A stretch of DNA of 64,000 bases from Sphingomonas sp. J315. GTDB taxonomy: Bacteria > Pseudomonadota > Alphaproteobacteria > Sphingomonadales > Sphingomonadaceae. The stretch lies in assembly GCF_024666595.1 (NCBI RefSeq), contig NZ_CP088296.1, positions 2,904,501 through 2,968,500 on the forward strand. Direction: 5' to 3'. The translations under genes and the position numbers were made by a program. The notes under the pieces were generated by a model. It was not told the DNA's origin, made no database searches, and saw only the letters and a program-made list of their open reading frames with translations. Below, one piece after another: positions 19,749-27,995 of this stretch (position 1 is the first letter of the stretch; every line of letters starts with the position of its first letter).

Positions 19749-20586
19749 GGGTCGGGACTCATAACCACCATGTGACGGCTGCGGCGAGGTAGATGGCGCT
19801 GAGGAAGTTGGTGGCGAGCTTGTCGTAGCGGGTGGCGATGCGGCGATAATCCTTGAGGCGGCAGAACATGCGCTCGACGGCGTTGCGGCCCTTGTAGAGC
19901 GTCTTGGAGAAGCAGCTTTTCCAGCGGCGGTTCGTCTTGGAGGGGATGTTCGGAACGGCACCCTGCCGCTCGATCAGGTCGCGGATCGCATTGCTGTCGT
20001 AAGCCTTGTCCGCGAGCACGATGGTGCGCGGCGCGAGATCATCGAGCAACACATCGGCTGCGCGGCAGTCGGCGACCTGGCCACCGGTCAGCAGGAAGCG
20101 GAGCGGCCGACCTTCGCCGTCGGTGAGCGCGTGGAGCTTGCTGTTGCGGCCGCCCCGGCTGATCCCGATCGCCTGGACGAGCGCCCCCCCTTTTCCACCG
20201 CCCGCGGAGCGGTGCGCCTTCATATGCGTGCTGTCGATCAGGACCTCGGCGGGCGGCCCGCCTGCTGCCGCGAGCGTGACGAACAGCTCCTGCCACACAC
20301 CCTTTGCCGCCCAGCGCACGAACCGGTTGTAGAGCGTCTTCCTCGGCCCGTAGCAGGCCGGCGCGTCGACCCAGCGCCCGCCCGACTTCACCACATGAAT
20401 GATGCCGCTGATCACCCGCCGATCATCGACCCGCGCCACACCGCGCACCTTGTCCGGCAGCAGCGGACGCAGCCGCTCGAACTGGGCTTCACTCAACCAA
20501 AACTCGCTCAAATCCACGCTCCTGCTGGCGCAGCGCATGAATCACATCCCAGCCGCCAAGGGAATCCCGTTTATGGGTCCCGACCC
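19749..20586 (-). mobile_element. Complete IS5-family insertion sequence
   Basis: An 838-base element with near-perfect terminal repeats: GGGTCGGGACTCATAA at the left end and its complement TTATGGGTCCCGACCC at the right. TA dinucleotides at 19747-19748 and 20587-20588 look like the target duplication. One intact transposase frame runs leftward. Both ends and the gene are intact, so the element may still be active. It separates the mrp region from the copper island. Confidence 0.88.
19759..20538 (-). CDS. IS5-family DDE transposase
   Basis: A 259-residue transposase in a single frame. The N-terminal FWLSEAQFERLRPLLP and RWVDAPACYGPRKTLYNRFVRW segments are typical of the IS5 group. The catalytic acidic residues lie in EVLIDSTHMKAHRSA, TIVLADKAYDSNAIR and the YKGRNAVERMFCRLKDYRRIATRYDKLA region (the DDE triad with Y-R-K). 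The gene occupies nearly the whole element. No frameshift is needed for expression, unlike two-frame IS5 relatives. Confidence 0.92.
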   Translation of the reverse strand: MRCASRSVDLSEFWLSEAQFERLRPLLPDKVRGVARVDDRRVISGIIHVVKSGGRWVDAPACYGPRKTLYNRFVRWAAKGVWQELFVTLAAAGGPPAEVLIDSTHMKAHRSAGGGKGGALVQAIGISRGGRNSKLHALTDGEGRPLRFLLTGGQVADCRAADVLLDDLAPRTIVLADKAYDSNAIRDLIERQGAVPNIPSKTNRRWKSCFSKTLYKGRNAVERMFCRLKDYRRIATRYDKLATNFLSAIYLAAAVTWWL

Positions 20587-20657
20587 TAACGTGTGGCCAC
20601 GCCCGATGAGGGACACATTGGCAGTTCGCGTATTTATATGGCCGGTGGAGGGGGAAA

Positions 20658-21131
20658 ATGATGAATACAGGACTGTTGATCGCAATGACGCTGGCGCTTG
20701 TCGGCTTGAGCAAGACACCACTCGCAATCGCCACAACCGCTGAGGACATCGCCGCCGTCCAACCACCAATCGCGACGGTGGACAGGTTTCACTTAGCGTT
20801 GGCTGAGGGGAGAGTCGAAGCCGCGCTCAGGCTGCTGAGCGACGATGTGCTGATCTACGAGTCCGGTCGGGCAGAGCGCAGCAAGGCGGAATATGCGAAC
20901 CATCATCTTAAAGCGGACGCCGAGTTCGCGGGCGCGACCCAACGCAAGCTGGTGAAGCGTACGTTCTGGATCGGAGCCGAGTCCGCCTGGGTCACCAGCG
21001 AAACCGAGACGACCGGCACTTTGAAGGGGAAAACGCTTGCCCTTACCGGCACGGAGACGATGATCCTGCGTCGAACGGCTGGCGTGTGGAAGATCGTCCA
21101 TATTCACTGGTCATCGGCGACCAAGCGCTAG
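20658..21131 (+). CDS. Secreted SnoaL/NTF2-like protein (DUF4440 type)
   Basis: A 157-residue protein with an N-terminal signal peptide (LLIAMTLALVGLSKTPLAIA) and a cone-shaped NTF2-like domain: VDRFHLALAEGRVEAALRLLSDDVLIYESGRAERS, then SETETTGTLKGKTLALTGTETMILRR and VWKIVHIHWSSATK. GGAGGGGG precedes the double ATG. Its 3' end overlaps the convergent copD by four bases. Homologues occur in metal-resistance clusters; a periplasmic copper role is plausible but only by position. Confidence 0.8.
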   Translation: MMNTGLLIAMTLALVGLSKTPLAIATTAEDIAAVQPPIATVDRFHLALAEGRVEAALRLLSDDVLIYESGRAERSKAEYANHHLKADAEFAGATQRKLVKRTFWIGAESAWVTSETETTGTLKGKTLALTGTETMILRRTAGVWKIVHIHWSSATKR

Positions 21132-22007
21132 TCGGGTGATAGCGTTCCAAGGAGCGCAACCACCAGCACCGCAGTGATGCCGAGCGCTAATTCGAGCAAC
21201 AGGCTGATGCGGATCGCGCGCATGTCGCGACCGGCGGCATGTTCGAGTTGCGGGGTGAAGCGCCAGCGATTTGCCGCCGCGAATGCGAGCATCGCCAGGA
21301 ACAGGGCGATCTTGACCGCCAGCGTCTGGCCATAGTCGCTCGCGATCAACTGCACGGGACGGGCGAGATCGGCGATCAAGGCGAGGTTGATCACGCCGGT
21401 CACAATCAGCACACCGACGACTGCCGTGCCTGTGTTCGCGAAGTGGCGCAATGCCGGGACGATCTCGTCGATCGCGGGCTCGCGCCGCCCGATTGCAACG
21501 AGCAGAAGGACCAGCGTGCCGATCCAGATGGCGGCCGCGATCAGGTGGAAGATGTCGGACGCCTTATGCAGGACGCCCGTCGCACCCTCGCCAGCCCCCG
21601 CATGGCCAGACCAGGCGAGGCTCGCGAGCGCAACTACGCCCAGCATTGTTGGCAGCAGGGGGGGAACGTTCGGATCGCGCTAGCACGGTAAGCACAAGCA
21701 GCGCGCCCAAGGCCAGAAGTCGGACCACCGCCCCTTTTCCGTGGCTCGTTTCGAGCGCGATGAAGCGCAGCATTTCGGTATCGAGAAGGGCTTCATCACC
21801 GCCGACCATGGCTGCGGCGCTTGCCGCGAAATGCGCGGCAGTGACCACCACGCCAATGGCAGCGAGCAAGGCGATCAAACGCGGCGACACCGCGGTCGGC
21901 GCGGTTCGCTGCGCGCACAGGAGCAACCCGGCGATTGCCATCAGATCGAGGTAGAGGAGAAAGCGCAGCGCGACTGCCACGCCTTCCCCCGCTATTACCC
22001 CGATCAT
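21128..22007 (-). CDS. copD: CopD copper resistance membrane protein (one apparent frameshift)
   Basis: An inner-membrane CopD-family protein for copper uptake or handling. The N-terminal part (GEGVAVALRFLLYLDLMAIAGLLL to LLVLTVLARSERSP) and the C-terminal part (LLPTMLGVVALASLAWSGHAG to the end) are in different frames, joined at a seven-G run (21658-21664). Removing one base gives a continuous protein of about 290 residues with some eight helices and the conserved KASDIFHLIAAAIWIGTLVLL histidine segment. It follows copC by a few bases, the usual copCD arrangement. Confidence 0.85.
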
Positions 22008-22008
22008 G

Positions 22009-22398
22009 TCAGCCGATGGTGAAGCTGTGCGTGCCGGTGATCCGATGCGTGTCGCCGCCGACGACGTGCCAATCGACCCGATAGGTGCCAGCCGGGAGCG
22101 GCTTGGCCGAGGTCAGCACGATCGAGCTGCCATCGCTGCCGACGGCCGAGTTGACGCCCGTCATCTTCATGTCGGGGTGGTCGGCCATTCCCGGCATGCC
22201 GGTCATGGTCAGCGTCGCTCCCGACAGCTTCGGCGTCAGCCGCTCGCTGAACTTCAGGACGATGCGCGCGGCGGTCTTGACCGTCGCATTCGCCGCCGGG
22301 CTCGCGGACAGCAGCTTGGGATGGGCCAGCGCGATGCCCGGCACCGCGAGCAGCGAGAAGATCGCTGCTGCGAACATGGATTTCGAAAGGAAGCGCAT
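22009..22398 (-). CDS. copC: CopC periplasmic copper-binding protein
   Basis: A 129-residue protein with a signal peptide ending in ALA before HPKLLSASPAANATV. The mature N-terminal histidine is the usual Cu(II) ligand. A second conserved region, WHVVGGDTHRITGTHSFTI, carries the further histidine and aspartate ligands of the beta-barrel. The MTGMPGMADHPDMKM stretch is methionine-rich and could bind Cu(I). It is followed directly by copD and divergent from the CnrY-like gene across a 108-base gap that holds an 18-base palindrome. Confidence 0.92.
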   Translation of the reverse strand: MRFLSKSMFAAAIFSLLAVPGIALAHPKLLSASPAANATVKTAARIVLKFSERLTPKLSGATLTMTGMPGMADHPDMKMTGVNSAVGSDGSSIVLTSAKPLPAGTYRVDWHVVGGDTHRITGTHSFTIG

Positions 22399-22446
22399 GA
22401 ACTACTCCAGTTGGTTCGATGCATGATACGTGCAGGCACATCGCAC

Positions 22447-22464
22447 CCCTCGAAATTTCGAGGG
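22447..22464. promoter_or_regulatory. 18-base perfect palindrome in copC/cnrY-like gap
   Basis: The sequence CCCTCGAAATTTCGAGGG is a perfect palindrome centred between the divergent starts of copC (22398) and the ECF module (22507). Its location suggests an operator controlling one or both directions. It does not resemble the CueR site found at 24217, so a different regulator is implied. Confidence 0.45.
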
Positions 22465-22506
22465 CACACGCCCATACGCACGTAGTGAGGGGCGGAGACG
22501 AAAAAG

Positions 22507-22791
22507 ATGGCAACCGAAATCGACTATACCGCCCACATGGCGCAGACGCGCTGGTCCGAGCATCCCGGCCTCGACGGCATCGAGGAACGTATCATCGCAG
22601 GCATCGATGCGCGCAGTTCCGACGCGGTGGGGCCGCGCATGACCGTAATGCTTGCGACGGGCGCGTTGTTGATCGGCGCAGTCTTTGGAGGCGTGCCCGG
22701 CCAGCGCGCGGTGGCCGCAACGCCGCATGGATTGGTTGAGCCGGGGCCGCTGGCGCCGTCCACGCTGTTGCTGGGCAGCGCGGCCGAATGA
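22507..22791 (+). CDS. CnrY-like membrane anti-sigma factor
   Basis: A 94-residue protein with a cytoplasmic N-terminal stretch (IDYTAHMAQTRWSEHPGLDGIEERIIAGIDAR), one transmembrane helix near residues 46-65 (TVMLATGALLIGAVFGGV) and a short periplasmic tail. Primary similarity is weak, but size, topology and position match CnrY, the anti-sigma factor of the cobalt-nickel CnrYXH system (about 95 residues). The next genes are a CnrX-like sensor, overlapping by four bases, and an ECF sigma factor. Its proposed role is to hold that sigma factor at the membrane. Confidence 0.65.
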   Translation: MATEIDYTAHMAQTRWSEHPGLDGIEERIIAGIDARSSDAVGPRMTVMLATGALLIGAVFGGVPGQRAVAATPHGLVEPGPLAPSTLLLGSAAE

Positions 22792-23222
22792 TCCGCCGTC
22801 GCGCCGGACTCGCGTTGATTGCGTTTGTTGCTGCGCTGTGCGGCGCGCTGGTCGCGCATTTTCTGATCCCTGACCCCGTCAAACCCTCGGTCGATATTCA
22901 CGCCGTGCTCCACGAACGGCTGAACCTTGACGCCGAGCAGGCGAAAAAGCTGGAGGTTCTGGAGCGCGATTTCGCGGAGCAGCGACGGTCGCTCGAGGCG
23001 CGGATGCGCGCAGACAATCGTCGGCTCGCCGCCGCAATCCAGGCGGAGCACCGCAACGGCCCTGCGGTCGAGGCGGCGATCGACGCCACACACATGACGA
23101 TGGGCGAGCTTCAAAAAGCGACCGTCGCGCATGTCTTCGCTATGCGCGCGTTGCTGCGGGACGACCAGGTCGGGGTGTTCGATGAGGCTGTGACCAAGGC
23201 GCTTGTCGAAGCGCCCAAGTGA
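22788..23222 (+). CDS. CnrX-type periplasmic metal sensor
   Basis: A 144-residue protein with one N-terminal membrane anchor (residues 7-26) and a helical-hairpin periplasmic domain. Potential metal ligands are His38, His42, Glu59, His115 and Met119. As I recall the CnrX site (His42, His46, Glu63, His119, Met123), every spacing is identical with a constant offset of four. The sensor would transmit periplasmic metal levels to the anti-sigma factor encoded just upstream. The native metal could be Ni/Co, as for CnrX, or copper, as the neighbourhood suggests. Confidence 0.8.
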   Translation: MIRRRAGLALIAFVAALCGALVAHFLIPDPVKPSVDIHAVLHERLNLDAEQAKKLEVLERDFAEQRRSLEARMRADNRRLAAAIQAEHRNGPAVEAAIDATHMTMGELQKATVAHVFAMRALLRDDQVGVFDEAVTKALVEAPK

Positions 23223-23773
23223 GCGTCGGCGACGATGGCAGCGATGCCGCTTTGGTGTCGCGAACGCTGGCAGGGGACCAGCGCGCGTTCGCCATTCTGG
23301 TCGGGCGCTACAAACGCTATCTCTACGCCATCATCGTCCGGCTGGTTGGCGATCCCGACGAAGCGCTCGACCTGGTTCAGGAGGCGTTCGTGTCGGCGCA
23401 TGCCGCGCTTCGGCGTTATGATCCCGATCGCCCGCTGCGGGGTTGGCTCGCGCGGATCGCGCTCAACAAGGCGCGGGACTGGCGGCGCAAGGAGCGCGTG
23501 CGCGCGGCGCTTCGGGCACTGCTGCCGATCGGCGAGGGTCAGAATGTCGCCGATGACGCTGCCTTGCCCGATCGCCAACTGGCCGACCGCAGCGAACTGA
23601 CCAGCATCGAACGGAGGATAGCGGGAATGCCCGCGCGCTTGCGAGAAGTGCTGCTGCTGCGGACGATCGACGAACTGACCCAGGCGCAGGTCGCCGAACT
23701 GCTCGGAATCAGCGAGAAAGCGGTCGAGACGCGGTTATACCGCGCGCGCCGCTATCTGCTCGATGCAGGGTGA
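23219..23773 (+). CDS. ECF sigma factor, CnrH-like
   Basis: A 184-residue extracytoplasmic-function sigma factor. Region 2 shows DQRAFAILVGRYKRYLYAIIVRLVGDPDEALDLVQEAFVSAHAAL and region 4 shows MPARLREVLLLRTIDELTQAQVAELLGISEKAVETRLYRARRYL. It overlaps the sensor gene by four bases, making a Y-X-H operon like cnrYXH. No cnrCBA or czc efflux genes follow. Its 3' end overlaps the convergent CueR-like gene by about 20 bases. Confidence 0.92.
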   Translation: MSVGDDGSDAALVSRTLAGDQRAFAILVGRYKRYLYAIIVRLVGDPDEALDLVQEAFVSAHAALRRYDPDRPLRGWLARIALNKARDWRRKERVRAALRALLPIGEGQNVADDAALPDRQLADRSELTSIERRIAGMPARLREVLLLRTIDELTQAQVAELLGISEKAVETRLYRARRYLLDAG

Positions 23774-24165
23774 TCCGACGGATCGTTCAGCTTCGCGATG
23801 ATCGGGCATTCCGGCCGATCGTCCCCCGCGCAATGCGACGCAAGATCCCTCAGCGTGTCGGCCATAGCCTGCAAAGAGTTAATCTTGGCCTGAAGCTTGC
23901 CGATGTGGCCCGCCGCCATTGCCTTCACATCGGCGCTCTTGCGTTCGCGATCGCGCCACAGGCCCAACAGTTCGGAAATCTCCGCGACCGAGAATCCCAG
24001 GTCGCGCGCGCGCCCGATGAACCGTAGCTCGTGGACATTGGCATCCGAATAGTCGCGATAGCCAGAATCGCGGCGATCCGCGGGCGGGATGAGCCCGATC
24101 TCTTCATAATAGCGGATCATCTTTGCCGAGATTCCCGTTAACCGCGCCGCCGTGCCTATATTCAT
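23752..24165 (-). CDS. cueR: CueR-like MerR-family copper regulator
   Basis: A 137-residue MerR protein. The N-terminal helix-turn-helix is NIGTAARLTGISAKMIRYYEEIGLIPPADRRDSGYRDY; a dimerisation helix follows; the metal loop CAGDDRPECPII has two cysteines spaced as in CueR (C-x7-C), the signature for monovalent copper, silver or gold. The open frame extends upstream to 24354, but the MerR start MNIGTA at 24165 is clear. It is divergent from the glutaredoxin-MauE gene and reads away from a textbook MerR-type promoter at 24213. Confidence 0.93.
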   Translation of the reverse strand: MNIGTAARLTGISAKMIRYYEEIGLIPPADRRDSGYRDYSDANVHELRFIGRARDLGFSVAEISELLGLWRDRERKSADVKAMAAGHIGKLQAKINSLQAMADTLRDLASHCAGDDRPECPIIAKLNDPSDHPASSR

Positions 24166-24212
24166 GTCTGTCCGCCCGCTGATACCGACGCAAAAAATAT
24201 AGCGGCACCGGC

Positions 24213-24243
24213 TTGACCTTCCAATGGTTGGAAGGATTATTGG
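24213..24243 (+). promoter_or_regulatory. CueR-type promoter with 19-base spacer
   Basis: A TTGACC -35 box (24213-24218) and a TATTGG -10 box (24238-24243) are separated by 19 bases, the overlong spacer of MerR-controlled promoters. The spacer region carries a perfect dyad, CCTTCCAA-TGG-TTGGAAGG (24217-24235), which closely matches known CueR operators. It drives the glutaredoxin-MauE gene starting 56 bases downstream and perhaps copAB. Confidence 0.88.
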
Positions 24244-24298
24244 CCCATCACGTTGGGGTTGGAAGCGACCCTGACTCCGCAAATTCAAGGAGTTCGAC

Positions 24299-25060
24299 GT
24301 GGCACGCACCGTAAAGACCGCAGAATTGTTTCGTATGGTGATGCCCAAGCACACCTGTCCCTACGGCCTGAAGGCACTCGATCTGCTCCGGCGCGAAGGC
24401 TTTTCGGTCGATGACCATCACCTGACGACGCGATCCGAAACCGATGCGTTCAAGGTAGAGCATGGGGTGGCGACCACGCCGCAGGTCTTCATCGATGGAC
24501 GGCGCATTGGCGGCTATGACGATCTGCGCCGCTATCTGGGCAAGCGCGTCCGCGACAAGGACGCGGTGACCTATGTCCCGGTCATCGCGCTGTTCGGCGT
24601 CGCCGCCGCGATGGCGCTTTCGGCCAGCTGGGCAATCGAACAGAGCCTGTTTACGGTTCGCGCGGCCGAGTGGTTCATCGCTTTTGCCATGTGTCTGCTC
24701 GCCCTTCAGAAGCTCAAGGATGTCGAGAGTTTCGCGACGATGTTCCTCAACTACGACCTGCTGGCCAAGCGGTGGGTGCCCTATGGCCGCATCTATCCCT
24801 TTGCTGAGCTTGCCGCCGGCATTTTGATGGTCACCGGGACGATGATGTGGCTTTCGGTGCCCATCGCATTGTTCATCGGCACGATCGGCGCGGTATCCGT
24901 GTTCTATGCCGTCTATATCGAGCGGCGGGAGCTCAAATGCGCCTGCGTCGGCGGCGACAGCAAGGTTCCGCTGGGTTTCGTCTCGCTGACCGAGAATGTG
25001 ATGATGGTCGCGATGGCGGTGTGGATGGTGGCAAAACCATCGCTGCTTGCCACGCACTGA
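24299..25060 (+). CDS. Glutaredoxin-MauE/DoxX fusion membrane protein
   Basis: A 253-residue fusion. Residues 1-85 form a glutaredoxin fold: MVMPKHTCPYGLKALDLLRREGF has a CPYG site with a single cysteine, followed by GVATTPQVFIDGRRIGGYDDLRRYLG. Residues 95-245 form a four-helix MauE/DoxX domain with NYDLLAKRWVPYGRIYPFAELAAG and a CACVGGDSKVPLGF loop holding two more cysteines. It could pass reducing equivalents across the inner membrane to periplasmic cuproproteins. The CueR-type promoter upstream makes it a copper-induced gene. It precedes copA by 79 bases. Confidence 0.88.
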   Translation: MARTVKTAELFRMVMPKHTCPYGLKALDLLRREGFSVDDHHLTTRSETDAFKVEHGVATTPQVFIDGRRIGGYDDLRRYLGKRVRDKDAVTYVPVIALFGVAAAMALSASWAIEQSLFTVRAAEWFIAFAMCLLALQKLKDVESFATMFLNYDLLAKRWVPYGRIYPFAELAAGILMVTGTMMWLSVPIALFIGTIGAVSVFYAVYIERRELKCACVGGDSKVPLGFVSLTENVMMVAMAVWMVAKPSLLATH

Positions 25061-25139
25061 GCCCACAGCATGCATCGCCGTGAGGGATGACCCGCATCGG
25101 CGCGTAGTCAGGTGCAATTCAACGGAGCTTTAACAAGCC

Positions 25140-26909
25140 ATGGTTCGAACAATGGATCGACGACAGCTGCTCGGCGGCGTCGGGATGGGGGGCGCTGCCC
25201 TTGCGCTTTCGCAATGGATGCCGGCATGGGCGCGCAGCAATTCTCCCGGTCTGGTTGCTGACCTCAAGACGGTGTCCGGCGAAGACATCCGGCTGCGCAT
25301 TGCGCACCAGATGATCCATCTCGACGGCCGCCACGGCCATGCGATCGGGATCAACGGCACCGTGCCGGGGCCGCTGATCCGGTTGCGCGAGGGGCAGAAT
25401 GTCCGGCTTCATGTCGAAAACGCTCTGGACGAAGACAGCTCGATTCATTGGCACGGCCTGATCCTCCCCTTTCACATGGACGGGGTGCCGGGGGTCAGCT
25501 TTCCTGGGATCAAGCCACGCACCACCTTTACCTACGAGTTCCCGATCGTTCAGGCAGGCACCTACTGGTATCACAGCCATTCGGGGTTGCAGGAGCAGAT
25601 GGGCCATTACGGCCCGATCGTGATCGATCCCGAAGGCGATGATCCGATCCAGTCCGATCGCGAGCATGTGATCGTGCTGTCCGACTACAGCTTCATGCAT
25701 CCGCACCGGATCTTCCAGAAGCTCAAGCAGATGGGCGGTTACTTCAACCACCAGAAGCTGACCGCGACCGACGGCGAAGCGATGTCGGCCGCCGAGCGGA
25801 TGGCCTGGGGCAAGATGCGGATGGACCCGACCGATATTTCTGACGTCACCGGCGCGACATACACTTACCTCGTCAACGGCCATGGCCCGAAAGAGAACTG
25901 GACCGGCCTGTTTCGACCGGGCGAGCGGGTGCGGCTGCGCATCGTCAATGCGTCGGCGATGACGACATTCAACCTGCGCATTCCGGGGCTGAAGCTCAGC
26001 ATCGTGCAGGCGGACGGAATGAATGTGCGCCCCGTTGCGGTCGACGAGTTCCAGATCGCGGTCGCAGAAACCTATGACGTGATCGTCGAGCCGAGCGAGG
26101 ACCGCGCCTACACCTTCGTCGCCGAGACGGTTGATCGCTCGGGAATGGGGGTCGCGACGCTGGCACCTCGGCCCGGCATGCGCGCACCGGTGCCACCGCT
26201 GCGCAAGCGACCGCTGGCGACGATGAAGGATATGGGAATGGGTGGCATGGGCGGTCATGGCGCTGCCGCCTGCACGCCTGAGCATGCGGCCATGGGCCAT
26301 TGCACGATGCCAAGCGGCGACGGCGCGGAACACAGCGCTGGCACCGCGATGAAGCATTCGATGCGCGATTTCTCGGTCGCGCCTGACGTTGCCAAGACGC
26401 CGACGGTCCAGTCGATCTCGCCGATGCCAGTCGATCGGATGGGCGAACCTGGACAGGGGCTGGACGATGTCGGCCATCGCGTTCTCAATTATCGTGATCT
26501 GGTCGCGCTCGATCGAAACCCCGACATTCGCGGCCCTGAGCGCGAAGTGCGCATCCACCTGACCGGCAATATGGAACGCTATATGTGGGCATTCGATGGC
26601 GAGAAGCTGTCCGAGGTTGGCGCCCCGATCCCGTTCACCGAAGGCGAACGCGTCCGGGTCACCCTGGTCAACGACACGATGATGACCCACCCGATCCATC
26701 TGCACGGACATTTCTTCGAGCTGGTGACGGGGCATGGCGACCATTCGCCGCGCAAGCACACCGTCAACGTTCAGCCTGGCGGCACCGCTGCCTTCGACTT
26801 CACCGCCGACGCAGTGGGCGACTGGGCGTTCCACTGCCACATGCTCTATCACATGCATGCCGGGATGATGCAGGTCGTGACCGTGCGCCCGCAGGAGGAC
26901 GCGGCATGA
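25140..26909 (+). CDS. copA: CopA multicopper oxidase
   Basis: A 589-residue copper-resistance multicopper oxidase, exported by the Tat pathway (DRRQLLGGVGMGGAALALSQWMPAWA). Copper ligands are in HWHGL (residue 103 region), WYHSHSG, the HPIHLHGHF segment and HCHMLYHMHAGM near the C-terminus, a full type 1/2/3 set. A methionine- and histidine-rich insert (MKDMGMGGMGGHGAAACTPEHAAMGHCTM) near 360-390 likely binds Cu(I). It oxidises cuprous ions in the periplasm. It overlaps copB by four bases. Confidence 0.95.
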   Translation: MVRTMDRRQLLGGVGMGGAALALSQWMPAWARSNSPGLVADLKTVSGEDIRLRIAHQMIHLDGRHGHAIGINGTVPGPLIRLREGQNVRLHVENALDEDSSIHWHGLILPFHMDGVPGVSFPGIKPRTTFTYEFPIVQAGTYWYHSHSGLQEQMGHYGPIVIDPEGDDPIQSDREHVIVLSDYSFMHPHRIFQKLKQMGGYFNHQKLTATDGEAMSAAERMAWGKMRMDPTDISDVTGATYTYLVNGHGPKENWTGLFRPGERVRLRIVNASAMTTFNLRIPGLKLSIVQADGMNVRPVAVDEFQIAVAETYDVIVEPSEDRAYTFVAETVDRSGMGVATLAPRPGMRAPVPPLRKRPLATMKDMGMGGMGGHGAAACTPEHAAMGHCTMPSGDGAEHSAGTAMKHSMRDFSVAPDVAKTPTVQSISPMPVDRMGEPGQGLDDVGHRVLNYRDLVALDRNPDIRGPEREVRIHLTGNMERYMWAFDGEKLSEVGAPIPFTEGERVRVTLVNDTMMTHPIHLHGHFFELVTGHGDHSPRKHTVNVQPGGTAAFDFTADAVGDWAFHCHMLYHMHAGMMQVVTVRPQEDAA

Positions 26910-27934
26910 TCGGCAGCCTACTTCTCGCCGGGACCGGCTTTGTTTCTGCCATGGGTCTTGCGCCCGCCGGACAGACGATGCCGCCGATGGCGGCTCCCAA
27001 GGCTGAGGCTCAGGCCGCGTCAGCCTGCACGCCAGAGCATGCGGCGATGGGGCATTGCCAGATGCCTGATACCAAGGCGCCGGCGAGCCCCCCCACGAAC
27101 GACCCGGATTGTCCCCCCGAACACGCAAAAATGGGGCACTGCACACCCAAGGACGCGGCACCGGCAGAGGATGCGGTCGGCACCGACCTGGCGCCGGGCA
27201 CTGGCCCGGCACCCGCCCCCGTCGCGGCGAACTATGCCGACCGCGTCTGGGGCCGCGAGGCGATGCAGCCGACCCGCGACGACCTGCGCCGCCATCACGG
27301 TGGCGGCACGTTCAGCAAGGTGACGATCGATCTGGCCGAGCTGACCATCGCCAAGGGACATGAAGGATATCGTTTCGAGACCGACGCATGGTTCGGCGGT
27401 GACATCAACCGCCTCGCGTTGAAGGCTGAAGGCGAAGGCACCTTTGGCGAGGCGATCGAAGGCGTTGATTTCAAGGCGCTCTACTCACGCGCGATCGGCC
27501 CCTATTTCAATCTTCAGGGCGGTCTGAGACAGGAGATTGGTCATGGTCCCGACCGGACCCATGCCGTGATCGGCATCGAAGGGCTCGCGCCCTATTGGTT
27601 TGAGGTCGATGCCTATCTGTCGCTCTCGACACAGGGGGAACTGCGCGCCAGTGCGTCGGCGGAATATGACCAGCGTCTGACCCAGCGCCTGATCCTTCAG
27701 CCGAAGATCGAGTTCGAGCTATCGGCACAGGACATCCCGGCGCTCGGCATCGGGGGCGGGTTCTCGAGCGCCGAGGCGGGGCTCCGTCTGCGCTACGAGA
27801 TCGCGCGCGAGTTCGCGCCCTATGTAGGCATCGTGCATGAGCGAAAGTTTGGACGAACCGCATCCTTCGCGCGTGCGTCCGGCGAGGATACGCATGCGAC
27901 CAGTCTCGTCCTGGGGGTCCGTGCCTGGTTCTGA
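26906..27934 (+). CDS. copB: CopB outer-membrane copper resistance protein
   Basis: A 342-residue protein starting at ATG 26906, which overlaps the copA stop. A signal-like N-terminus (IGSLLLAGTGFVSAMGLAPA) is followed by two metal-binding repeats, ACTPEHAAMGHC and DCPPEHAKMGHC, matching a copy in CopA. The remainder (from YADRVWGREAM) is a beta-barrel outer-membrane CopB domain: FETDAWFGGDINRLALKAEGEG, and the final RVWF-like aromatic end GVRAWF. The upstream open frame to 26585 is antisense-like noise inside copA. It partners CopA in copper sequestration. Confidence 0.93.
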   Translation: MIGSLLLAGTGFVSAMGLAPAGQTMPPMAAPKAEAQAASACTPEHAAMGHCQMPDTKAPASPPTNDPDCPPEHAKMGHCTPKDAAPAEDAVGTDLAPGTGPAPAPVAANYADRVWGREAMQPTRDDLRRHHGGGTFSKVTIDLAELTIAKGHEGYRFETDAWFGGDINRLALKAEGEGTFGEAIEGVDFKALYSRAIGPYFNLQGGLRQEIGHGPDRTHAVIGIEGLAPYWFEVDAYLSLSTQGELRASASAEYDQRLTQRLILQPKIEFELSAQDIPALGIGGGFSSAEAGLRLRYEIAREFAPYVGIVHERKFGRTASFARASGEDTHATSLVLGVRAWF

Positions 27935-27995
27935 AGGTTATAGGTGCAGGGCTGAAGATGGTGGCGCATGCGCATAGCGCGGTTCAGGAGGTCTG

